The notes: a model not told the origin generated them from the sequence alone. A stretch of DNA of 64,000 nucleotides from Amorphoplanes digitatis (GCF_014205335.1 NZ_JACHNH010000001.1:3404501-3468500); one strand, 5' to 3'. Shown: positions 51,260 through 60,404, counted from the stretch's first letter. Made by a program: numbers and translations.

Positions 51260-51409
51260 ATCGTCTCGGCTGCGCAGCCGGCGCAGCCGCCGGGCGTGGC
51301 GTTGAGCGAGGCCCCACGCGCGGTGCCGCTCGGGGGAGTAGTTGCGAGATGCGGTGCGGTCACGCATGGCGGCCAACTCGCTCGTGGTGAAGAATTGAAG
51401 CTGCCGCAT
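51260..51409 (-). CDS. Possible small conserved protein with lost C-terminus
   Basis: From ATG 51409 the frame reads MRQLQFFTTSELAAMRDRTA, then SRNYSPERHRAWGLAQRHA. It resembles a short actinobacterial hypothetical family (about 80-100 aa), but seems to lack some residues after YSPE. The frame has no stop until 50636, deep in the RibD-like gene, so the true end is probably lost by a frameshift; I mark only the supported part. GATAAT (51416-51421, minus) lies 6 nt before the ATG. The rest of 51175-51555 shows nothing else. Confidence 0.4.
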
Positions 51410-51555
51410 GGATTCATTATCCCGGACCGGCCGTCATTTGTCCTTTCCGATCCGTTTTCGATCATGCCAACCTATCGACCGCGAACAGTGGCGGCGAATG
51501 GTTGCGCGAATTAGACGAACACGGTAATAAGGCGAGCGAATTAAGTAGCCGGGAG

Positions 51556-52692
51556 TCAGTCCCAGGTGATGGTTTCGGCGTCGGGGAGGTCGGTTACGGC
51601 GCTGCGGTCTTCGCGGGACAGGATCTCCAGGAGGGTGGTTGCCTGCTGGACGGTCACGTGGAGGCCGTGGGACCGCTTCGTCGAGGGGTCGGGGGTCTCC
51701 AGCCAGAGTCGGCCCTCTTCGGTGCACTCCACCTGGATCACGGCGTCCGAGCGGGACGTGAAGACGGCCCAGTTGCCCGGTGTTCGCAGGATCTGGCGGT
51801 CCAGGCGGGCCGTGCACCTGTCCAGGGTCTCCAGCACGGGCAGCGACGCCGAGCCGCGGTCCAGCGTCTGGTACCGCAGCTCCAGGACGTCGGTCTCCGG
51901 CGTACCAGGTGAGACCGTGACCAGGTCGTCCAGGCTCTCGCCCAGGAAGATCGGGGCGAGCCTCGCCCACAGGTCGTGCCTCGGCAGGTCGACCGGTGCC
52001 GTCGTGCCGTCGGGGTAGGTGAGCGTGCCGACGCCGCGGTCCCAGCGGCGCTGCAGGACGAGGGCGTGGCCGTCCATGGCGCGGATCTCGACCCGTACCT
52101 CCGCGGGGCCCTCGGGTGCGACCCGGGCCAGGATCCGCTCGGCCTGCCACGGGTGGAGTCGCTCCGATCGGCGAATCGCGCCGCCGGGCCAGTCGTCGAG
52201 CAGGCGGGCGTCGGCGCGGGGTACCGGGTGGCGGTTCCAGTCGTCGAGGCGGTGGGCGAGGCCGGTGCCGTGTGGCGAGATCGCCCGGCGGAGGTCCCGC
52301 TCCGCCTCGCCGGGGAGGATCTCGCTGTGGTGCACGGCCACGACGGTCACGGTCCGCTCGTCCAGTTCGGGATCGAGCTCCGGGTCCTCGCCGGGGCCGA
52401 GCACGAGCGCGCGGTCGAGCCGCAGGCCGGGTACGTCGATGGGGATCGGCCGGACCGTGCCGGGCGCGACCGGGTGCACGTCGAGCAGGGCCCGTGCCAC
52501 GTCCTCGCGGAAGGAGCCCGCGCTCGCGCGCAGCATCGTGATCCGGCCGTCGCGTACCCGGCGGGCGGTCGTGAGCGTTCCGGCGGGCAGGCGGATCGTG
52601 TCGATGAGTACCGGATGGCCGCCGATCGTGCTCGGCGCCTGGTCGCATCGCCGGGCCCGGCGGATCCGTTCGGCGATCTCCTCGTCGGTCAT
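51556..52692 (-). CDS. Hypothetical protein (378 aa)
   Basis: Not recognised. It begins MTDEEIAERIRRARRCDQAP and appears soluble, with several short domains. The middle part (PWQAERILARVAPEGPAEVR, GVGTLTYPDGTTAPVDLPRH) is beta-rich. The last approximately 70 residues (WAVFTSRSDAVIQVECTEEG, LWLETPDPS) resemble a small beta-sheet module that recurs in actinobacterial immunity- or chaperone-like hypothetical proteins. There is no signal peptide. Coding bias is good and there is no overlapping competitor. Confidence 0.65.
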   Translation of the reverse strand: MTDEEIAERIRRARRCDQAPSTIGGHPVLIDTIRLPAGTLTTARRVRDGRITMLRASAGSFREDVARALLDVHPVAPGTVRPIPIDVPGLRLDRALVLGPGEDPELDPELDERTVTVVAVHHSEILPGEAERDLRRAISPHGTGLAHRLDDWNRHPVPRADARLLDDWPGGAIRRSERLHPWQAERILARVAPEGPAEVRVEIRAMDGHALVLQRRWDRGVGTLTYPDGTTAPVDLPRHDLWARLAPIFLGESLDDLVTVSPGTPETDVLELRYQTLDRGSASLPVLETLDRCTARLDRQILRTPGNWAVFTSRSDAVIQVECTEEGRLWLETPDPSTKRSHGLHVTVQQATTLLEILSREDRSAVTDLPDAETITWD

Positions 52693-52828
52693 CCGCCTAT
52701 TTTGATCAACTCCTAACCGGCGACGGCGGGCAGGATCGACAGGGCGGCGGGCGGGCCGCGCAGAATGGCCGGTGCGGAGCCCGCGGCGAGGCGGCCCGGG
52801 ACGCGAACGACGGATCGAGGGGGCGGGC

Positions 52829-53467
52829 GTGGACGACTGGCCGCTGTTCGGGCTCCGGCTGCGGTGCGGGGAGGTGACGCTCCGGGCCGTACGGGAGGAC
52901 GACCTGGCGCGGCTCGCCGCGATCCTGCCCGACGACTTCGAGCAGGATCCCCGGCTCGAACGCCTTCCCGGCCTGAGCGCCGCGGCGCAGGAGCGCGCGC
53001 GGTTCTGTCAGGGGTACTGGCGCGCGCTCGGCGCCTGGTCGCCGTCGTCGTGGAGCCTGCACCTGGCCGTCGGGTACCAGGGTGAGCTGGTCGGCGTACA
53101 GACGCTGGAGGGGGAGGACTTCCCGGCGTTGCGGACCGTCGACTCGGCGTCCTGGCTGACGCGCGGGGTGCGCGGGCGCGGGCTCGGGGTCGCGATGCGC
53201 ACGGCGGCGCTCGGGCTGGCGTTCGAGCGGCTGGGCGCGGTCGCCGCGGTGTCGTCCGCGGTGCCGGCGAACGCGGCCTCGCTGGGTGTCTCGCGGCGCA
53301 TCGGGTACGCGGAGAACGGTGTCGGTCTGGTCGTCGCGCCGGGCGGCCGGGTGGTCGAGCTGCGGCACCTGCGCCTCACCGCGGACCGGTGGCGGGCGGC
53401 GGGACACGGGAGCTCGGTCACGATCTCGGGCTTCGAGCCGTGCCGGCCGTGGTTCGGGCCGGCCTGA
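52829..53467 (+). CDS. GNAT acetyltransferase (RimL-like)
   Basis: 212 aa from GTG 52829, SD GAGGGGG. VTLRAVREDDLARLAAILPD at the N-terminus; LAVGYQGELVGVQTLEGEDF and GVRGRGLGVAMRTAALGLAF (CoA-binding loop), ANAASLGVSRRIGYAENG. Substrate unknown. The stop codon lies inside a 12-bp tandem repeat. Confidence 0.85.
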   Translation: MDDWPLFGLRLRCGEVTLRAVREDDLARLAAILPDDFEQDPRLERLPGLSAAAQERARFCQGYWRALGAWSPSSWSLHLAVGYQGELVGVQTLEGEDFPALRTVDSASWLTRGVRGRGLGVAMRTAALGLAFERLGAVAAVSSAVPANAASLGVSRRIGYAENGVGLVVAPGGRVVELRHLRLTADRWRAAGHGSSVTISGFEPCRPWFGPA

Positions 53468-53490
53468 GGGGCGGCCTGAGGGGCGGCCTG
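53461..53490. repeat. 12-bp tandem repeat GGCCTGAGGGGC (2.5 copies) at the GNAT stop codon
   Basis: Units 53461-53472, 53473-53484 and a half unit 53485-53490. The first unit contains the TGA stop of the GNAT gene. A perfect palindrome ATCCTAGGAT follows at 53500-53509. Confidence 0.9.
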
Positions 53491-53580
53491 TATCCAAGGA
53501 TCCTAGGATGGCCCAGGCGCTGTGCGCCGCCCCACCTCAGCTCGTTCAGCCGTGACGGTTCGCGGTTTTGCTTGGGTGTC

Positions 53581-53705
53581 GGCCGTTCGGGTCGAAGGGG
53601 ATGGTGCCGCGCGGGCGCGTCCCGGTTCGGGCCGTTCGGGTCGGTCTGCGTGGTGCGGGATCGATGGCCGTCATCGTGCGTCCGGGGTTCGGACCGTTCG
53701 GGTCG
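53581..53705 (+). repeat. Three direct repeats CCGTTCGGGTCG upstream of the amidase gene
   Basis: Copies within 53581-53594, 53630-53643 and 53692-53705. The second and third share a longer unit GGTTCGG(G/A)CCGTTCGGGTCG. They lie 157-281 bp before the start of the secreted amidase, in a 394-bp gap with no gene I can support, so they may be regulator binding sites. Confidence 0.75.
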
Positions 53706-53861
53706 TTCCACACGGCCGAACGGGGGAAGCGGCACAGGCAGGCGGCACGTATCAAGATACGTCCACTTCGGACCGGCCCGGGCCTGCCGCGCAGAGATCG
53801 GCGAACCGATACTCTCACGGCCGATCAGCCGCTCATCGCGGCCATGTACACGGGGGTACGA

Positions 53862-56111
53862 GTGAATCAACGGCAACTCGTCGGAGTCGTCGCAGGCTCG
53901 GCGGTACTCGTCGCCGGGGCGACGGTGGTGGCGCTGAACCTTCCCGGCGGATCGGCGCCCGAGGCGTCGCGGGCCGCGCCGGTCGCGGCGGCGGAGCCCG
54001 CCGCCGTGGAGCCCGTTGTCGACGACGGCGACGGCAAGCCGGTGAAGGCCAGCCTGCACACCCTCGACGTCGCGCCGCCCGCGCCCGGCGCCCGGCGGGT
54101 CGAGGTGCGCAAGCGCGGCACCGAGAAGTTCAGCCTGCTCGGCCTGACCTGGTCCGACCCGGCGCTGACCGTCGGCGGCACCGTCGAGGTGCGTACCCGG
54201 GCGGTCGGCACGGGCCGCTGGAGCGGGTGGCAGACCCTGGAGACCGCGGGCACCCGCGGCCCCGACAGCGGTGACGAGGCCAAGGGCGATCTCCGCGGCG
54301 GCAGCGAGCCGCTGTGGGTCGGCCCGTCCGACGGCGTCGCCGCGCGGGTGGTGAGCGCCGAGGGCGCCAAGCCGCTCCCGGCGGGGCTGCGCCTCGACCT
54401 CGTCGACCCGGGCCGCAAGGCCGGTTCCAGCGCGGGACAGGGCGGCGGCCTCGCGCTCGAGCCGAGCGACCCGGCCACGGTGGCGCCGAGCGAGAGCGCC
54501 GCGCCCGCCGCGAGCACCGCGGCGCCCGCCGGCACCACCGAGGCGCCCGCGGCACCGGCCCCGGCGACGACCACGGCACCGGCCCCGGCGAAGGGCAAGG
54601 GCATCGCGGCGGTCGCGCGGGTGCCGCTGCCGTCGTACACCAGCCGGGCCGGGTGGAACGCGGGTCCGGCGAAGGCCGAGCCGGCGGTGGCGGACGCCGT
54701 GAACGTGATGTTCGTGCACCACACCGCGGACGGCGGCAACGCATACAACTGCGCGGACTCGCCGGCGCACGTGCGCGCGATCCAGACGTACCACATGGGC
54801 AGTCAGGGCTGGGACGACATCGGCTACAACTTCCTGGTCGACAAGTGCGGGAACCTCTTCGAGGGGCGCGGCGGCGGCGTCGACCGGGCCGTCGTCGGCG
54901 CGCACACCTACGGCTTCAACACCGGGACCGCGGCGATCGCGGTGCTGGGCACCTACACGGCCGAGGGCGCCGCCGAGCCGGCGCGCAAGATCATCTCGCA
55001 GGTCGCGGCGGCGCGGCTCACGGCGTACGGCTTCGACCCGGGTACGACCGCGGAGCTGACCGAGCGCGCGACCGACGGCAAGTTCCCGCACCTGTCGGTG
55101 CAGACGTTCCAGCGCGTCTCCGGGCACCGCGACGGTGTCGCCACCGCGTGCCCCGGCGACGGCCTCTACGCGCAGCTGCCGGCCATCCGGATCGAGGCGT
55201 CGGCGCGGGTCCTCGGCTTCAAGGCCGGCGCACCGACCGGCGGCGTCTCGTCCGGCGGTAAGTACTACGTCAAGGGCAAGGCCACCCTGAGCTGGTCGGC
55301 GGCGACCCCGTCGGCGTCGATCGACCGGTTCGAGCTGCTGGTCGACGGCGCGGCCCGCGCCACCCTGCCCGGCACGGCCCGCTCCGGCGCGGTCGACGTC
55401 CCGTCCGGTACGCACCGGCTACAGGTCCGGGCGACGCACGTCAGCGGCAACGCGGACACGACGGCCGCCGCGACGGTCATCTCGGACGTGACCCTCCCGG
55501 CGATCTCCGCGCCGTGGCTGGGCCTGCGCACCGGAACGGTGAGCACGACCTCGGTGCCGGTCGCGGTGAACTTCAAGGCGTCCGACAACGTCAAGGTCGC
55601 CTGGATCGGCGGCACGTCCCCGTCGAAGGCGACGCTGTCGGCGACCGCGACGACCTGGAAGACCTCGGCGAAGCCGGGCGCGGCGGTGACGTTCGGCGTG
55701 TCCGCCAAGGACCTGGTGGGCAACGTCCGCAACACCTCGGTGACCCGTACCACGGCGCTGCTGGCGGAGACGTCGGCGAAGAGGTCGGGCACCTGGACGA
55801 AGAAGTCGGCCAAGTCGCACCTCAACGGCAAGGCGCTGTACGCCTCGAAGAAGAACGCCAAGCTGACGTTCACCTTCACGGGCCGGTCGGCGGCGCTGAT
55901 CGTCGGCCGCTTCAAGAACTCGGGCAAGGCGACCGTCTACCTGGACGGCAAGAAGGTGTCGACGATCGACACGAAGGCCGGCAAGACGACGTACCGCCAG
56001 GCGGTCTGGGCCAAGAGCCCGGCGTACGGCAAGCACACGGTCACGATCGTGGTGCTGGCCACGAGCGGCCGCCCTGGTGTCACGGTCGACGGCCTGGCCT
56101 ACGTCAAGTAG
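53862..56111 (+). CDS. Secreted peptidoglycan-recognition amidase (PGRP/Amidase_2)
   Basis: 749 aa from GTG 53862 (VNQRQLVGVVAGSAVLVAGA); an in-frame ATG at 53844 is the alternative. Signal peptide about 1-26. Residues 60-190 form a beta-rich domain and 190-250 a Pro/Ala/Thr linker. PGRP/amidase spans about 260-450 with zinc ligands in VMFVHHTADGG and SGHRDGVATACPG and the PGRP core GWDDIGYNFLVDKCGNLFEG. The C-terminal 290 residues are Ig-like repeats (SRDNVKVAWI-type) ending in a Lys/Thr-rich module (FTGRSAALIVGRFKNSGKAT). It cleaves N-acetylmuramoyl-L-alanine bonds outside the cell. Confidence 0.9.
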   Translation: MNQRQLVGVVAGSAVLVAGATVVALNLPGGSAPEASRAAPVAAAEPAAVEPVVDDGDGKPVKASLHTLDVAPPAPGARRVEVRKRGTEKFSLLGLTWSDPALTVGGTVEVRTRAVGTGRWSGWQTLETAGTRGPDSGDEAKGDLRGGSEPLWVGPSDGVAARVVSAEGAKPLPAGLRLDLVDPGRKAGSSAGQGGGLALEPSDPATVAPSESAAPAASTAAPAGTTEAPAAPAPATTTAPAPAKGKGIAAVARVPLPSYTSRAGWNAGPAKAEPAVADAVNVMFVHHTADGGNAYNCADSPAHVRAIQTYHMGSQGWDDIGYNFLVDKCGNLFEGRGGGVDRAVVGAHTYGFNTGTAAIAVLGTYTAEGAAEPARKIISQVAAARLTAYGFDPGTTAELTERATDGKFPHLSVQTFQRVSGHRDGVATACPGDGLYAQLPAIRIEASARVLGFKAGAPTGGVSSGGKYYVKGKATLSWSAATPSASIDRFELLVDGAARATLPGTARSGAVDVPSGTHRLQVRATHVSGNADTTAAATVISDVTLPAISAPWLGLRTGTVSTTSVPVAVNFKASDNVKVAWIGGTSPSKATLSATATTWKTSAKPGAAVTFGVSAKDLVGNVRNTSVTRTTALLAETSAKRSGTWTKKSAKSHLNGKALYASKKNAKLTFTFTGRSAALIVGRFKNSGKATVYLDGKKVSTIDTKAGKTTYRQAVWAKSPAYGKHTVTIVVLATSGRPGVTVDGLAYVK

Positions 56112-56129
56112 GGCCCGGTAACCGGCGGC

Positions 56130-56165
56130 GGCCGGGTGCGCGACCATCGGGTCGCGCGCCCGGCC
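56130..56165. terminator. Bidirectional hairpin between amidase and acyltransferase genes
   Basis: Stem GGCCGGGTGCGCGACC (56130-56145) pairs with 56150-56165 with a single G-T wobble around a 4-nt ATCG loop. It lies between two convergent genes, 18 bp after the amidase stop. Confidence 0.85.
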
Positions 56166-56184
56166 GTTCGGCGTTTCGGCGGCC

Positions 56185-57861
56185 TCAGCGGCCCTCGTCG
56201 GAGTCCCCGCCGAACCACGACGTCGCCGCGGCCGGTTCGTCGTCGTGCCCGCGGGACTGCCCGGGTGCGATCCGGGCGCGAAGGTCCTGGCGGCCCAGGT
56301 CGTCGAGGCGCTGCCCGCCGTCGGGCAGCCCGAACGCCACGGCGGCCTCGGGATACGGCGCGACCGGCGGCCTGCCGTACCCGCTCGCGCCCGGCGCGGA
56401 CCGGTCGGCGGCGGTGTCCGGTGCCGGTGACCACGTCGCCCGTTCGCCGCCGTGGGCGGCGTGCATGGACGGAACCACCGGCGGCCTGCCGTATCCGCTC
56501 GGGTCCGGCGCGGACCGGTCGGCGGCGTCGTCCGGTGCCGGTGGCCACGTCGGCCGGTCGCCGCCGTGAGTCGCGGGCGTGGACGGGATCACCGGCGGCC
56601 CGGCGAAGCCGCCACCGTGCGCGGCGTGGTCCGCCGCGGCGACATGCTCGCTCGCATGGCGGGGCGCCGGTGGCTTGGCCACGGGCACGGACGGCTCCGG
56701 GTCCGGCCCGGCGCCGGACGCGGCCGCGACCGAGGCGGGCTCGGGCCCGAACCCGTTGGACCTGGTCCGTCCGCTGCGCGGGCCGGGCTCCGGTTCCGGG
56801 GCCGGCTCCGCGGCCGGCCGGCGGCGACCGGATACCGGCCACAGGGCGGGGCGCCGGCGGGCCGCCACGTCCTCGACCCAGCCGAGCGCCAGCACCGCCA
56901 GTACCGTCAGCCCGATCGCCGCGACCAGGTCGACGGGACCGTCCATGATGTCGAGATCGTCCAGCGCCAGCACGGTCAGCACCGGCCAGATCGCCGCGAT
57001 CGCGATGTTGTGCCACAGGTAGATCGTCACCGCCCGGGCGTTGAGGAAGTCCACGGCGCCGTCGAGGGCCCGGTTCTTCGCCAGCCAGGACATGTCGGGC
57101 TGCCAGCGCAGGGCCAGCAGCACGAACGCCAGGGACCACAGGGCCTGCGACTCCGATACCTCGTTCAGGTCGTAGCCGTCGCCGCCGCCGTGCCCGCGCA
57201 GCCAGTACAGCGCCAGGCAGCCCATGGCCGTCGACACGCCGAGGACCACCGGCGGGCGCAGGCGGGCCAGGCGGCCGTCGTGGTGGGCGAAGCCCGCGAT
57301 CCAGCACGCACCGTAGGTCGCGAAGTCCCACATGGCCGCGTCCGCGCGGCCGAACGGCAGCGAGAACCCGGTCTTGTCGAGGAAGGCGATCAGGAGGATC
57401 GGCGCGGGCACCGCGGCCCAACCGATCTTCTTGTACGCCAGGTACAGCAGCGGCGACAGCACCACGAACCAGAGGTACGCCCGGATGTACCAGAGGGGTT
57501 CCCACACGTCGATGCCGCGTTCGCTGCCCGGCGGGTCACCGATCGGCAGCAGCCACAGGCCCAGCTTCCAGGTGAACGGCTCGTCGCCGCCGTCCTGGTC
57601 GGCCCAGCCGAGGTACAGCATCGCCGGCACGGCGATCAGCGCGAGCGCCCAGAGCGGCGGTAGCAGGCGGCGCAGCCGGGAGGTGATCACGGCGCCCGCC
57701 GACCGTCTGTCCAGCGATGCCGCGGTCAACGATCCCGCGAGGGCGAACATGATGCCCATGGCGGGCAGCAGGATCGACAGCCATGGCCAGCCGAACAGGT
57801 GGTAGACGATCACTCGGACGATGGCGGCGGCCCGGAGCAGGTCCAGGTAACGATTGCGCAC
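56185..57861 (-). CDS. Acyltransferase family 3 membrane protein with long proline-rich tail
   Basis: 558 aa, GTG start. It begins RNRYLDLLRAAAIVRVIVYH, the catalytic-His signature of acyltransferase-3 (OafA/NodX-like), and has about ten TM helices to residue 345 (LWYIRAYLWFVVLSPLLYL, TIYLWHNIAIAAIWPVL). The 210-residue cytoplasmic tail is Pro/Ala-rich with two approximately 39-residue repeats (unit SGYGRPPV(V/A)PS....AHGG(D/E)R). It transfers acyl groups to an exported polymer or lipid. No SD; TAGCGT (57868-57873, minus) lies 6 nt before the GTG, suggesting a leaderless mRNA. Confidence 0.88.
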   Translation of the reverse strand: MRNRYLDLLRAAAIVRVIVYHLFGWPWLSILLPAMGIMFALAGSLTAASLDRRSAGAVITSRLRRLLPPLWALALIAVPAMLYLGWADQDGGDEPFTWKLGLWLLPIGDPPGSERGIDVWEPLWYIRAYLWFVVLSPLLYLAYKKIGWAAVPAPILLIAFLDKTGFSLPFGRADAAMWDFATYGACWIAGFAHHDGRLARLRPPVVLGVSTAMGCLALYWLRGHGGGDGYDLNEVSESQALWSLAFVLLALRWQPDMSWLAKNRALDGAVDFLNARAVTIYLWHNIAIAAIWPVLTVLALDDLDIMDGPVDLVAAIGLTVLAVLALGWVEDVAARRRPALWPVSGRRRPAAEPAPEPEPGPRSGRTRSNGFGPEPASVAAASGAGPDPEPSVPVAKPPAPRHASEHVAAADHAAHGGGFAGPPVIPSTPATHGGDRPTWPPAPDDAADRSAPDPSGYGRPPVVPSMHAAHGGERATWSPAPDTAADRSAPGASGYGRPPVAPYPEAAVAFGLPDGGQRLDDLGRQDLRARIAPGQSRGHDDEPAAATSWFGGDSDEGR

Positions 57862-58153
57862 CGCAGAACGCTAGCCATGTGCGCACCCGCCGATGAACCT
57901 CCGGATCGGCTCTCATGTAGACCCGCGCGGGTTACCCCGAAGGAATGAAGTGTCCGTTTCCTCCGTGCGACTGTGCGTTCGCCGTGATCCGTTTCGACGG
58001 GCATAACCGCAGGTCAGGGCGCATTGTGGCAGAAATGTCGCCGCCTGGCGGCCGAAACCGGGAGCAGTCACCCGGTGGATGGTTGTGACGTTGGGCCGTC
58101 TTGAGAGCGACGTGCACGGGGCGCGGCGCCGCGAGCAGAGGGGAAGAAACGGG
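57862..58153. promoter_or_regulatory. Divergent upstream region of acyltransferase and CAP genes
   Basis: It includes the presumed leaderless promoter of the acyltransferase. On the plus side there is a roughly 250-bp leader or promoter region before the CAP gene. I looked for a ydaO-type c-di-AMP riboswitch, common before wall enzymes, and did not recognise one. Confidence 0.3.
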
Positions 58154-59008
58154 ATGCGCAGACCTGCTCTCGTAGTGGCCGCCGCGGTCTCGGCGGTACT
58201 GGCCGGCGGGATCATGGTGGCCACCACCGCCGGCGCCGAGGAGACTCCGGACGCCGTGTCGATCCCGTTGATCCAGTGGCCCGGCCTGTCGACGGTTCCG
58301 CAGCTGCCCGCCCTGGGCGCGCCGGAGGTGCCGGACGTCGTCGACGCTCCCGCCGTACCGGATGATCCGGGTCCGGGTGCCGCGCAGGACGAGCCCGCCG
58401 ACGATGCCGGGCCGGGCGGCGCCGCGCGGCCGGCCGGCGCGGCCGACCGGCCGGACCGGCCCGACGACGACGTGACCGACCCCGCGGCCGACGACGACGC
58501 GGTCGATCCCGCCGTCGACGACGACCGGCGGAACAAGTCGAGCAAGGGTGACCGGCCCGGTTCCCCTGCCGCGGCGCAGCGGGACGTCACGCCCGACCAG
58601 GCGCTCTCCGCCGACCCGCGCAGCACGGTGCAGCAGCAGGCGCTCGACCTGGTCAACCAGGCCCGCAGGCGCGGCGGCTGCGACGAGGTGACCGTCGACC
58701 GCCGGCTGATCCTGGCCGCGAACCGGCACGCGTCCGACATGGCCCGGCGCGGCTACTTCGCGCACGAGGACCTCCGCGGCGAGCGGGCCGGCGACCGGGT
58801 CGAGGCCGCGGGCTACCAGTGGAAGCGCTACGGCGAGAACATCGCGCGGGGCCAGGAGAGCGTCTTCGAGGTCGTCGACGGGTGGATGAACAGCCCGGAG
58901 CACCGCGAGAACATCATGGATTGCCGCCTGCACCAGGTCGGCCTGGGTCTGGCCTTCGCCGGGGACCGTACCTCCTACTGGGTGCAGGACTTCGCCACCC
59001 CGCAGTGA
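58154..59008 (+). CDS. Secreted CAP/SCP-domain protein
   Basis: 284 aa from ATG 58154 (SD GAGGGGAAG); the longer frame from 58079 is rejected. Signal peptide 1-28 (LVVAAAVSAVLAGGIMVATT). An acidic Pro/Asp-rich linker follows, then a CAP domain at about 155-284: ALDLVNQARRRGGCDEVTVD, AANRHASDMARRGYFAHEDL, GENIARGQESVFEVVDGWMN, SPEHRENIMDCRLHQVGLGL. The two His and two Glu/Asp of the CAP cavity appear present. Function of bacterial members is unclear; it is exported beside wall enzymes. Confidence 0.9.
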   Translation: MRRPALVVAAAVSAVLAGGIMVATTAGAEETPDAVSIPLIQWPGLSTVPQLPALGAPEVPDVVDAPAVPDDPGPGAAQDEPADDAGPGGAARPAGAADRPDRPDDDVTDPAADDDAVDPAVDDDRRNKSSKGDRPGSPAAAQRDVTPDQALSADPRSTVQQQALDLVNQARRRGGCDEVTVDRRLILAANRHASDMARRGYFAHEDLRGERAGDRVEAAGYQWKRYGENIARGQESVFEVVDGWMNSPEHRENIMDCRLHQVGLGLAFAGDRTSYWVQDFATPQ

Positions 59009-59110
59009 CCTGTATCCCCCTGGATTCGTGCCAGGGTCATCCGGATGATCTTCCCAGGTGTGTGCGTGTGCTTCTATGTGTGCGCACACAAACTCCTGGG
59101 GAGGACCATT

Positions 59111-59872
59111 TTGGGAGGGCAGCGGGTATCCGCACGCCTCGCCGCGGCCGTCGTTGCCGCGGTGGTCGGCGGTGGGCTCGGGGTTGTCGCCCTGACCCCG
59201 GCCGCGGCAGGTGCCGCGGTCCGGACGGTCGGAGCGGCGCCGGTTACCGCCGTCGTCGTCACGAAGGCCGCCGCGGCTTCGTGCTCGACGGGCAAATATC
59301 AGAAGCAGGTTGAGGGCTACCTCAAGCAGATCGGTGGCTACGGCACCGTGACGGTCGACGGCAAGCAGTCCGCCGCCGACTGCAAGGCGATCAAGAAGTT
59401 CCAGAGCCGGTTCGGCATCAAGCCGGCTGCGGGGCTGGCCGGCCCCACGACGTACGGGGTGGCCAAGCGCATCGCCGCCACCAAGACGTCGAAGTGCAAG
59501 GCGAAGAAGTCGGGTTACACGTTCTGCGTCGACCTGACGAACCAGACGACCTACGTGATGAAGAACGGCAAGGTTTACGCCAAGCCGACGGTCACGCGGA
59601 CGGGCATGAAGGGCTACCGGACGCCGGCCGGCAGCTTCAAGATCAATAAGCGCACCAAGAAGGAATGGTCGGACCCGTACGACGTGTGGCTGCCGTACTG
59701 GCAGCGCTTCATCGGCGGCCGGGGCTTCCACCAGACGACCACGTACATCCACGACGCGTGGCGTGGCTCGCACGGTTGCGTCAATCTGCTGCCGTCCGAC
59801 GCCAAGAAGTACTACAGCATCGGCAAGATCGGCATGACGGTGAAGGTGATCGGCCGGCGACCCGGCACCTGA
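59111..59872 (+). CDS. L,D-transpeptidase with peptidoglycan-binding domain
   Basis: 253 aa. Start taken as TTG 59111, 7 nt after GGGGAGGA; the upstream ATG at 59045 would add a Cys-rich non-signal sequence. Signal peptide (RLAAAVVAAVVGGGLGVVAL). PG_binding_1-like domain at about 60-115 (SADCKAIKKFQSRFGIKPAA). YkuD domain at about 125-250 with the catalytic motif SHGCVNLLP preceded by YIHDAW. It forms 3-3 cross-links or attaches proteins to the wall. A strong terminator follows. Confidence 0.9.
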   Translation: MGGQRVSARLAAAVVAAVVGGGLGVVALTPAAAGAAVRTVGAAPVTAVVVTKAAAASCSTGKYQKQVEGYLKQIGGYGTVTVDGKQSAADCKAIKKFQSRFGIKPAAGLAGPTTYGVAKRIAATKTSKCKAKKSGYTFCVDLTNQTTYVMKNGKVYAKPTVTRTGMKGYRTPAGSFKINKRTKKEWSDPYDVWLPYWQRFIGGRGFHQTTTYIHDAWRGSHGCVNLLPSDAKKYYSIGKIGMTVKVIGRRPGT

Positions 59873-59888
59873 TCCGAGCAGTGGTAGC

Positions 59889-59921
59889 AGGGGGCCCGCC
59901 GGCTGCGCCGGCGGGCCCCCT
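59889..59921. terminator. Strong bidirectional terminator
   Basis: Perfect 15-bp stem AGGGGGCCCGCCGGC (59889-59903) and complement (59907-59921) around TGC, 16 bp after the L,D-transpeptidase stop and 6 bp from the stop of the convergent small gene. Confidence 0.9.
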
Positions 59922-59927
59922 GTCGCG

Positions 59928-60116
59928 TCAGGCGGCGAGTCCTCCGTGCGCCAGCCGGGCGTGGGTGGTGAGGACGTCGAACCTGGTGAAGGCCTTCTCG
60001 TCGCCGGCCGCCGTCAGCACGCGCAGCCCCTCGCGGGTCAGCGTGTAGGTGACGTCGGTGAAGCGGCTGACCGTGTCGTCATGGTGCACCACCGTCAGTT
60101 CGTCGGCACGCGGCAT
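59928..60116 (-). CDS. Small hypothetical protein (62 aa)
   Basis: ATG 60116 has a strong SD (GGAGGGG). Sequence MPRADELTVVHHDDTVSRFT continues with VTYTLTREGLRVLTAAGDEK; predicted beta-rich, cytosolic, no known motif. The SD decides the start; the longer frame to 60302 has no support. The gap 60117-60391 upstream shows no gene. Confidence 0.65.
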   Translation of the reverse strand: MPRADELTVVHHDDTVSRFTDVTYTLTREGLRVLTAAGDEKAFTRFDVLTTHARLAHGGLAA

Positions 60117-60404
60117 GGTCCCCTCCTTCGGTACGCGGATCCGGCAGGTGATCCCCAATACGGGCGCCACGGGCGCTCGGTTCAAGCTGCGGCCGATTGT
60201 GCCTCGCCGACGGCCCGCCGGCCGAGGCCGGAGTTCAGCGTCACACCGGCCCGTGAGCTGCGCAGTCGCCCACCTGTCGCGCGCCGGGCGTATTCCCGAC
60301 ATCCCGCCGGTATCTGGGCGGCTCAGACCGAAATCGATCAGCCCTTCCGGCGGGGTCAGTGCCGGTGGAAGCCCGGGTCGGCGGCCCGGATTAGAGTGGC
60401 GCTC

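Noticed and set aside
57862..58153. Possible c-di-AMP riboswitch before the CAP gene
   Set aside because: No recognisable conserved riboswitch core by eye; a covariance-model search would decide.
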